Positions 40,604 through 48,878 of a stretch of 48,878 nucleotides of DNA are shown here, piece after piece. The stretch comes from Gnetum montanum (lineage: Eukaryota > Streptophyta > Gnetopsida > Gnetales > Gnetaceae), in NCBI GenBank assembly GCA_015680685.1, contig MNCI01000266.1, positions 162,644 to 211,521 of the forward strand, written 5' to 3'. The notes beneath the pieces are model-generated. The model did not search any database and was not told the origin of the DNA. It saw nothing but the letters and a program-made list of their open reading frames with translations. Position 1 is the first letter of the stretch. Every line of letters starts with the position of its first letter. A program made the position numbers and the translations under genes.

Positions 40604-42920
40604 CTAATACATTGAAACAAACTTGAGAGTGAACTTCAAGTCTTTACTTAATACTAAGTGATGCATATACATTAATGTATACATTTCAGACTCATATTCA
40701 TTTTCACACCTGAGAATACCTTCTATAGCAATTATGTTCCATTTTGTAAACACCTTCTTTCTCTTTCCCTTGAGTTCCATTAGGGCTTGAGAGCATATAG
40801 AATCATCTTCAAATAAACAGTCAATAAAATTTATCAATTTTTTAACAACATGTTTTGAAGAATGTAAGGAATCATATGCCAATATTTTGTTTGCAAATGT
40901 CTACAACAACAAGTACCCAATGTCCACCAGTGTTCAAGTAATGACAAAACAATGTGTCTATATTGCAAAAACTCATTTCAACAAGTTTTATCTTCAACCT
41001 CTTTCATAAAATTTACTTCTACAACAAAATCATTAAATTATTCTTCAACTAATCTACCACATTCGACATTTATAACATGTATTTTGTGCCTTTTTTAAAT
41101 TTTGTCTCAACTAGTTCTTTTGAACCACTTGCATCTTGCTCTTGAAGGACTTCATAGAACATTAAAACATACTATTAAAGATGGAAAGTTTTAGATTTTG
41201 ATATTCTTCATAAGAATAGATTGACTTTTAAAGTAGCTTGAAGTGCATGATGTACATATCTATGACGTTATTGTTAAGCCATTGTTTCTACCCATCTTGA
41301 TATACACTATTAAAAGAAAATCCTATGATGACATATGAGGCATAGAATGTTCTTACAAGCTCTTTACTATCAAGCATATTGGAGACAAGAAAATGCATTA
41401 GTCTATCAATTGTTTCACATTGATCAATTAGTGTATTGCAATCTACATAGGCATCAACTGCAAAAGGTAAAATTTGATAATAAAGTTAGATAACATATAA
41501 CCATGAACATTTGATACATATGATTAGATAAAAGGATGAGCATAAAATTGAAAAATTAAATTTTAAAAAATGCAATATAAATGACAAGTTCATATGTTTC
41601 TTTATTCAAATACTTCTTCTAATGGATCACACTTTTTTTTTGTTATATTCAATGGAAACAAATAATCTTTTAGTCATTTTAGCTATTGGTATTTCATGCA
41701 AATTTGTTAGAGACATTTACAATCATGACATTAAAAAAAAAAGCTTCAAAAACAAGAAAAGAAATAAAGAAAATATAGAAAGTGCACAATAACATACCAT
41801 CATTAAGTTCTTTGGTAATGTTCTTTGCCACAAGAAGAATGGTTTTGAAACCATCATTCTTAACTATCAATGCATTTCTTAACAAGCCAATTTCTATATT
41901 TAGCACTATAATTTCATCACCCATTTTCTTATTCTAAAAAATAAGCTTCTCCATGCAACTCTTTTCATAAGATACAAAATTCTCTATTTTAGCCTCTAGT
42001 TGATTATGTTCTTCTAATAAGTAGGACTTGTTAGATTTGAGCTCCTCCACAACATTCTAAAGTATTGTAGTGCTTTTAGAATAATTACATAGTATCTTAA
42101 TCATATTTTCTAACTTGTCCTCAATTAATTTACAAAGACATTATCATGATGCCATATATCTTACAAAGATAGTTTATCATTTTATTTCAAAGAAGATGAC
42201 ATCTTAGCTGTATTTGATAATGATGCATTTTTTAAAATGCTTTCTAAATCCAACTTCACTATTTCTTAAAGTTGAATTGAAATAACTTGTATATTATTTT
42301 TTTTTTGGAATAATCTAGTGATAATAATTGGACAACCAAGAGACTCACTAGTATCATGTAGCGCCATGACCTTGCATGCCTCCTTATCTAAGACATTATG
42401 ATTATTGGGATATCAAAAGAAAGATTTTCATTATTATCCAATGTCCACGTGAGTAAAATTGCATTATGAGATATCTTTTCTTTGATTACTTTCACTAAAA
42501 ATAAAGCCCACTACATAAATTTGGAGAGCAATAGTAAGTCTAGATAATAATTTGTGGTGTTCTCTTTCTTATCAAATTTTTGGACATAGTGAATTAGGTG
42601 ATTTTCACTTTTCTTCCACCTTAATTTCTTAGTAGTTGGCTAATTGCTGCATGAAACTTGTATGATATCTACAATATCATTTGCATTGAAGGAGAAATTT
42701 TAACCTTGAACAATGGCTTATGGAGTATTTACCCCAACTAACACATCATCAATTAACCATTCATAAAGATTATAAACAACCTTTTTTTTTATCAAAACAA
42801 CCTTCCATCGTCATCTAATTATAAATTTTCATTTTTAAAAATTTCTTAAAAAGAATAGACATTTCTGGCAATTCTAAAATTCATTGAATAGTACATTCAC
42901 AAACTAAGGCAATAGCTGCA
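40604..42920 (-). pseudogene. Spliced-looking relic, weakly like a plant transposon-associated protein
   Basis: Minus-strand segments look coding. After a TTGCAG acceptor near 42930 comes AIALVCECT, followed by NANDIVDIIQVSCSN, then LDLLLLSKFMQWALFLVKVI with one stop inside, and LTWTLDNNENLSFDIPIII (42900-42380). Further down are MGDEIIVLNIEIGLLRNALI ending at a possible donor near 41795, a piece after TTTTGCAG near 41460 (LVRTFYASYVIIGFSFN), and an open stretch 40882-40604. The pattern of the first part resembles plant transposon- or retrotransposon-borne proteins of unknown function; this is a weak impression. Stops are frequent. Confidence 0.3.
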
Positions 42921-44479
42921 ATTTGAAAAATTAAATGAAATTTAAACATAAAGATAACAAAATTCATTGACAAGTGATTACTAAAATTTTGAAATAACAA
43001 CATTTCAGGAACTACATGTACTCATGTAGAAGATTCCTTTTACTATTCCTTGTAACTTTTATCACATTCATGATTGTATAGAACTTCAACAATAGCAACC
43101 ACTATTAAGGAAAATTTTAATAGACAAATAGCCTACTAAAGTTATGTTGCATTAAAAATAACTTTATTAACAAATGTTACAAAAATTGCTAATATACTGT
43201 AGCACACCTAAAAAATTATACATCATGCATATAGACATATTGAAATTGCATCAAACCATTATCAATGATCAAATATAAAATAAAATTCATCTTCCCACTA
43301 AGATATATGACTTATTAAGGATGAAATAGTGAAGAGGAGAACAACTTTAGAGATATGAAAATTATTTGTTTTAGTGGCTACACCTCAATTGTAGATCTAA
43401 CCCTTTTAAAAAGAAGGAACATGATGCCATCATTCTAAATGATGAATTTAAATATTATAGTTCATTAATGATCTTATTTTGAAGTAATGGGTTTTATGTG
43501 ATTAACTTATGCTAAGATAGGTAATGATTTTTCTAAAAAGAAAACTCAATTCAATTGATCCAAGAAAATTGAAAAGCCTACAATGTTAACACAAAATTCA
43601 AAACTAAAGTTACAACCTTTTAAATAACTAATTAAAAAACTATATGGCTACAAAGTTTTATATTTTATGGTTATTTTTTCAAACTATCACTATAAACTTT
43701 TAATGGTCAAGATAATTTATAAAAATTGGATTTACCAAAGTATAATACTTTCTTGGGAATATGTACCGAACTCTAATTACAGTTAAAACAATCTTTACTT
43801 TGTTCTCATTGGCTATAATATATGATAGATTTATCCTACAAAATTTTTTGTCATAAGGATATCATTTATTCCAAAACACCATTTCAATATTACCATGAAA
43901 GGGTATTATGTTAACGTTCACCTAACAAGTCTAAAAGTATTGCTAGATTTTAGATCAAAATGAGAAATGCAATAAATATCATGTTCAATAAATATACTAA
44001 TTATGCAAAGCCTACATTTTCATTAATATGTTGATATAGATTTATACTTCTTTAATGAAATAAAGCATAAATACTTTTTCCAGAAAAAAAATGCTCCTAA
44101 GAGATGTCAAAAACATATTCTAAATGCTACACAACATTATCATTGTGCTTGTTCAACAATACATAAAGATTTTTGTTGTTGAAATTTAAACTCACTAAGG
44201 AATCCAAGAAATGATATGCAATGCTCTAAAAAGAACTCAATTTTTTAAATAGTCATTGATTAGAAAATGCATTATGCACTACAATAATCACTATGGTCCT
44301 TAGCTATTAGCTGTAGCTATCCAAAAAAAGCAAGCTACCATGATTTCCAATGCAAATATATTAGCTTAGTTATATATTTATAATATATATCTATAAATTG
44401 GCCGATAGAATCTTATTAGTTTATAAGTAAAAAGTTGGGAAAGGCGTTTAAAAATAATTATTCATGTTGGTTTTGGGGA
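42921..44479. other. AT-rich DNA without recognisable features
   Basis: Nothing beyond A/T runs and short frames; no repeats of the neighbouring elements and no coding segment that I can support. Confidence 0.4.
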
Positions 44480-44537
44480 GGTGACGCGAATTCTCTGAGG
44501 GTCTAGCAGGTGACGCGAATGCTCTGAGGGTTTAGCA
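44480..44537 (+). repeat. 29-bp tandem duplication in the LINE leader
   Basis: Units 44480-44508 and 44509-44537 start GGTGACGCGAAT and end TAGCA, with two differences. Tandem repeats at the 5' end can act as promoter modules in LINEs; that role is inference here. Confidence 0.75.
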
Positions 44538-44890
44538 GAGCTCTGTTCCCGTGGCAGGGTTCACAGGGTCGCGATCGAGGGTTCTTCTTCACTTTTGGTC
44601 ACGGTTCTGGTGGACGGTAGGGTCTCTTTCTGCTGCGTTGGGAACTGTGATGGCTAGTGGACGCAAGAATTGGCTGTTGCTTGTTTACGGTCCTCAGGGT
44701 TCGTTGGACACGAAGCAATCATTCAAACGATACATTCGCACAACAACGGCTTCCTGTTAGATCTCGAGCATCGGAGGAAGCAATACATCTACACCTTTTT
44801 CTTCTGCTTTTTGCGATTGATCTTCGAAATTCCCTGGTGCGTTTGATCCTTTTATGCTATTGTATTCATTTGCTGAATTTTTCTTGAGAT

Positions 44891-46117
44891 TTGATTAGAT
44901 TAAAATATTTGGGCTGGGCCCAAAGGGTCTGCATGACCCAATTTATTTCTTCCGATTCTGTTGTTGGGGGGAAAATCCGTAAAGTTATGGAATCCTCCAA
45001 TCATGAATCACATTCTAATGCCAATACCGATAATATGGACAATGCCGAAAATGTTTTGCGTTTTGATTTTCCAGAAGATGTTTTTGAACAGACTGTTTCA
45101 ATGTTTTCTCAGCTCTATGTCATTGGTTTTTTTACTGGGCGGATCCCTCCTGCATTGGTTTTCCAAGATTGGGTCAAAAAATTTTGGGAACCAAGCAATA
45201 TTAGATTAACCTTGGCTTCTAACTTAACCAAGGGGTTTTTTCTTTTTGCCTTTGAAATGAAATCTATGGCTGATCTGGTTAAACAACAATCGATTTGGAA
45301 TGTTTACGGCTCCTTTTTAGTGTTACAACCCTGGAAAGAGGATTTTGATCCAGCAAAGGAGAGTAAAAGTATTTTGCCTGTTTGGATAGAGTTTCCAGGA
45401 CTCCTATCGCATTTTTCTCCACATGTTGATATTCTTGCTGCTCAAGTTGGGGAGGTCATCAGAATGGAGTCCTTTTCAGGTTTCCGTCCACGGCCAACTC
45501 GGCGAGTGTGTGTGAAACTTGACATGCAAAAGCCACGTCCCGATTCCCTGGAATTCAAAGTGAAAGGTAAAACTTTTGTTCAGAAAATATCATATCTTAC
45601 ACTTCCGAACCGATGTTACTATTGTCTCGACCCAAACCATCAAAAAGCTTAATGCCCCAAGTTATTGGCCAAGTTGGAAGCAGAGAGGATTCTAGCTGAA
45701 CAAGTTAGTAAAGAACTGAAAGATAAACATATATCTACTGATATAGGCACCGACTTGGGTGAGACGCACTCTGCTATTCCCTCTTCTTTGGATCCCACGA
45801 GGGCCGAAGAGGATGAAATGAACATTGAGACCACTGATGTTGCTAAGACCTCTCTTCCTCAAGAAGAGGCTACAAAGGATGCTTCTAGTGGTTGGGAGCA
45901 AGTTAACCGTAAATCTTATGCTTCAGTCACACGAGAAAATTCTATATTCCGTGATTTTCCAAAAGGGCATCGGTCATCATTTGTAGCTAGTGCTACACAA
46001 CTAGTAAGTAGAAAACCAAATGCTCGTCGCCCCTTAGTCACTAGCTTTGAGTCTAAAAATTCCTTTAAGGCTTTAGTTGTTGAGGAGGATCCTCTTCTAT
46101 CTTCCCATTCCCAATGA
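44891..46117 (+). pseudogene. LINE ORF1: RNA-binding protein with DUF4283 and zinc knuckle (one stop)
   Basis: A frame of 408 codons with a single internal stop, TAA at 45650. It contains a DUF4283-type region (about 45060-45560: WVKKFWEP, GFFLFAFEMKSMADLVKQ, LPVWIEFPGLLSHF) followed by CYYCLDPNHQKA, stop, CP, which is a CX2CX4HX4C zinc knuckle interrupted just before its last cysteine. A charged, serine-rich C-terminus follows. Such proteins bind element RNA in the LINE particle. Alternative starts are 44933 and 44987; the last gives a typical acidic N-terminus. Otherwise the frame is fully open, so this is the youngest-looking coding sequence in the window. Confidence 0.75.
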
Positions 46118-46523
46118 AGTATTGCTCATGGAATGTTAGAGGCCTCTCGGATCCCCGATGACGATATATTGTTCGAGATTATATTCGAAAGCACACTCTA
46201 GATGTTGTTTGTATGCAAGAAGTTAAAATCTAAGGATTTCATCTTCAAACTAGCTATCAGAGTATGTTTCCTAATAGTTATTTGGTCTCTTCTCACCATC
46301 AGCTAGGCAAAGGGGGAGCTATTCTCTTAGTCCATAGTAAGTGGCAAGAGGTGATTATTGATCATGGTGGTGATAACCTTGGGCATTGTTGTTGGGTTCG
46401 AATTAAGTATGCTACTGAAATCGTAGGGTTTGTTTCTATCTATGCTCCATGTACTCCTAATGATCGAAAGCATTTGTGGCATTGGGTTGGACACAACTTG
46501 CCCTCTGCGAATTGGATCATTGC
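46114..46523 (+). pseudogene. LINE ORF2 start: apurinic-type endonuclease domain, truncated
   Basis: ATG at 46114 overlaps the ORF1 stop in the string ATGA. The frame reads MKYCSWNVRGLSDP, has a TGA shortly after, then LDVVCMQEVKI with a TAG, and continues LGKGGAILLVHSKW, GFVSIYAPCTPNDR and NWII. These are the N, E and Y blocks of L1 endonuclease; the GDFN block that should follow NWII is missing because the sequence changes at N 46524. Two stops make it inactive. Confidence 0.75.
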
Positions 46524-46524
46524 N
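46524..46524. other. Single N at a junction between two unrelated elements
   Basis: Left of it the plus-strand LINE endonuclease is open up to NWII. Right of it the minus-strand copia integrase is readable up to KLDCKSNKC. Both stop in mid-domain at this base, as expected for a joined gap. Confidence 0.75.
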
Positions 46525-46529
46525 GCATT

Positions 46530-47330
46530 TATTGGATTTACAATCCAATTTTCATCTACGTTCTTTAAGCACATGATAATAAGATATACACCTAAATACT
46601 CTCAAATGATCTAATATTTTCTTAGTGAACCATATCTCTTGTGAGATTCTACCATCCAATGATGATGAAAGCATTCCATTGATTAAGTAGTAAGCTATCA
46701 TCACAGCTTTCACCCAAAATTTCTTTTCAAGACTAAAATCACTGAGCATAGACTAATCTTATTCTAAGAGCATTCTATTCATTTGTTCCACAACTTCATT
46801 TTTCTATGGAGTTCTTGGAATTTTCTTCTACCTAAAAGTACTATATCAGTCATGTCAAACCTTTCAAATTCATCTAAACAAAATTCTCCACCATTATCTA
46901 TTCTGAGGACTTTAATTCTTTTATTAAATTAGTTCTCAACATGAGCTTTATATTCCTTAAATTTATCAAAGACTTTATATTTTAATTTTAGAGTGTAAAT
47001 TCATACTTTCCTAGAATAATCATCTATAAAGGAAATATAATATTCAAAATGAGAAAGTGAAGTTACTAAACTAAGACCAAACACATCAGTATGAACTAGA
47101 TCCTATGTGTTTTTAGCTCTTTGAGTACTTGCAATAAAGCTCAAATGATGTTGTTTTCCATTTAAGTAATGTTCATAGATAGGTAAATCATCCTGAGCAT
47201 TATCTTCAATTATACTTTTTTCTTGAAGAATCTTGATGGAATTTTCTCCCACATGCCCAAGTCTTCTTTATCATAGATTCATGGTGAAGTTTTCCTTTGT
47301 GCATGAAAGAATTTAGCTTTAATAGCCACT
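46530..47330 (-). pseudogene. Copia integrase relic
   Basis: In order on the minus strand: RRLGHVGENSIKILQEK (zinc region), DLVHTDVFGLSLV (first catalytic Asp), FIDDYSRKY, LRIDNGGEFCLDEF (second Asp, 46881-46898), then FWVKAVMIAYYLINGMLSSS, LRVFRCISYYHVLKERR and KLDCKSNKC. These are hallmark blocks of Ty1/copia integrase. The segment between LDEF and the ALDG-like block is frameshifted, so the catalytic Glu is not readable with certainty. Confidence 0.75.
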
Positions 47331-47789
47331 ATACCATCATCTAGCTAGTATAGTCTCCCACTTCTTCTATATATCCTATGACTATGGTGGGTTTTCCTTA
47401 AAAATTTCTACATCTCTTATTCCCAAATAATACAAATAGGTAAAAATCATCAAAATTAGCTACAAATAATAAGTTTTTAATGAGCTCAAGGACATGATAT
47501 ACCTTGGGAGTTATAAGTATTCTACCATTACAAGATAACTTCATTTTATCATACTACTTAACTATACACATTTAATTATTCCCAAGGAAAAAAAGGTTAA
47601 ACACAGCTTCATGGTATTCAAAAAACATTCTCTTCTAGATGTAAAGCTATATGAATCACCTAAATCAATATACTAGTAATTACAATTAGAGTTACCTTCA
47701 ATTATGACTGCACATAACTCTAGCATTTATTTATCAACATCTTTCTAGAAGAATTAAATCTAGAATCTTTCATCCTTTTCTTCAAAAAT

Positions 47790-48519
47790 ATCCAATTCTT
47801 CTTCAAGTGGTCATGCTTCCCATAGTTTCAACAATTTTGTGTTCTCTTGGGAGCATCATTATCTACTTTCTTGAATTTAGAAATATTCTTACTAAGTAAT
47901 TTACTTTATTGTTATTTTCTTTAATTACCAATGCTTTAGTAGGTGCAAGCTAAGAGCACTTTCTTCAAAGTTCTTTAGGTATCAACCATCCTCTAACTTT
48001 ATTAAATTTTAAAGAGGTACATGTACTACTAATATTTTGAATAATATTTTCCCATGAATTTGGAAGCGATTATAACAAGTTAATACATTGATCTTTTTCA
48101 TCCATCTTACTTCCAATTAATTGTAATAATCTCATAATAGTATTAAAAGAAATAAGATGAGAAGCAATAGAATTATTTTCAAACAACTTTAACAATAACA
48201 ATTACCTTTTAAGATGCAATTTATTTGAGTAAGAACTAGATTAATATATCTTATCCATAACATCCCATAATCCCTTTGCATTCATTCCATTTTGTAAATT
48301 CATAAGCATAGAATTAGAATTAGCTTTATAAATTATTTCCAAAGCTAGATGATCTAACTGATTCTAGTCTTCAGGTTTCATACTAGCTATTTTAATTCTA
48401 GTGATGCATACATCTTGTTTCTTTTCAACCAAGAAATCTTTCATCTTGTGCTTTCAAAGATTTTAGTTACTATCATTGAACTTTTCTATTTCTTTAATGT
48501 ACTTAGCACTACTCTTCAT
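47790..48519 (-). pseudogene. Copia gag relic with zinc knuckle
   Basis: ATG at 48519 starts MKSSAKYIKEIEKFNDSN, followed after a stop by KLWKHKMKDFLVEKK and NGMNAKGLWDVMDKIY, which follow the copia gag (UBN2-type) pattern. Near 47830 a degenerate zinc knuckle reads C, stop, NYGKHDHLKKN, close to CWNCGKxGHxKxxC. Several stops interrupt the frame. Confidence 0.6.
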
Positions 48520-48566
48520 CTTAATGCACTTAATGAGGCAAGAACCCTAACAATCAAGCAAACTTT

Positions 48567-48578
48567 ACTCTAATACCA
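48567..48578 (-). other. Primer binding site of the copia element, tRNA-iMet type
   Basis: TGGTATTAGAGT on the minus strand resembles the TGGTATCAGAGC site used by most plant copia elements, with two changes, C to T and C to T. It lies between gag and the LTR edge. Confidence 0.65.
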
Positions 48579-48581
48579 ATT

Positions 48582-48878
48582 CATTAGTTTACACTTTCAT
48601 TAAGCAGGATAATAAAGCAACAACAAGAAGTAGAAATAGAAATTCCATTATGAAATTAGAAGAAATATATAAAGAACACAAGAAATTTTTTTAAGAAAGC
48701 ATATAAAAACCATATCAATGGCTTTGACTCCTAGTAAGCCTTAAAAATCTAAGTCCTTTTACTTTAAGACTTATAATAAGCTTAGATCAAGTTTACATAA
48801 GATGAAGAAATTATAACTTGAATTATGCCTCACACTCCCTTTGATTTGGTCAAGATGTAATGATACCAAGACCACCCA
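48582..48878 (-). mobile_element. Partial LTR of the copia element
   Basis: Sequence to the right of the primer site runs to the window edge without a frame. Its partner LTR is not in the window, so the extent is inferred from position only. Confidence 0.4.

Larger units (their letters stand above)
44480..46523 (+). mobile_element. 5' half of a plant L1-type LINE
   Basis: A GC-richer leader, an ORF1 with a DUF4283-like domain and a zinc knuckle, and the start of ORF2 with an endonuclease domain are in the standard order. The copy stops at an N in the middle of the endonuclease, so reverse transcriptase and tail are missing from this window. Confidence 0.8.
46525..48878 (-). mobile_element. 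Ty1/copia element relic, gag to integrase plus partial LTR
   Basis: Minus-strand gag, zinc knuckle and integrase pieces lie in the copia order, with a tRNA-iMet-like primer site and the edge of an LTR at the right. Everything after the integrase core (RT, RNase H, 3' LTR) is absent at the N. Stops are dense. Confidence 0.75.

Overview
The window is plant nuclear DNA made almost entirely of old, nested transposable elements. I recognise no intact host gene, tRNA, rRNA or CRISPR array. The pol protein has a second, archaeal-type RNase H between reverse transcriptase and integrase, and the primer binding sites match plant tRNA-Asn; both fit the Tat (Ogre-like) branch of plant Ty3/gypsy elements. 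The great age of the copies, the slow transition-dominated decay and the low gene density suggest a large, slowly turning over genome, perhaps a gymnosperm. That last point is inference.

Layout. 1-4430: tandem copies of an LTR-like unit with a conserved hairpin and a repeated TATTTATA core. 4701-29085: an apparently single, minus-strand giant element (here E2). Its two LTRs are 4701-5742 and 28024-29085. Read on the minus strand it holds a tRNA-Asn primer site, an array of 47-bp repeats, a gag-protease ORF (27290-23035), a block of short degenerate repeats, a gene on the opposite (plus) strand (18246-22313), more of the same repeats, and RT-RNaseH-RNaseH-integrase (10428-7012). A second, smaller, plus-strand element (E1, about 10404-16968) sits inside E2 at the upstream end of pol; it carries gag-protease only. 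29086-37900: remains of an older relative (E3, minus strand) with gag-protease, the same short repeats and a homologous opposite-strand gene (29511-31687). E2 looks inserted into or beside E3. 38192-43000: AT-rich DNA with two unrecognised ORF relics. 44480-46523: 5' half of a plant L1-type LINE. 46525-48878: minus-strand Ty1/copia gag-integrase relic with a tRNA-iMet-like primer site and part of an LTR.

The most interesting object is the opposite-strand spliced gene carried by E2 and E3. In E2 its first exons encode a recognisable FCP1/NLI-interacting-factor (HAD phosphatase) fold in which the catalytic aspartates are not present. The later exons are conserved between E2 and E3 with matching intron positions, so the gene was kept by the family before both copies decayed. 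Short repeats of one family sit at the edges of each coding module of E2.

Decay is dominated by transitions. Most premature stops in the gag-protease ORF of E1 are TAG, several where relatives keep glutamine, as expected from deamination of methylated cytosine at CHG sites. Three isolated N characters mark assembly joins. Two flank a 42-bp block that is inverted relative to the partner LTR; the third separates the LINE from the copia relic in mid-domain in both.
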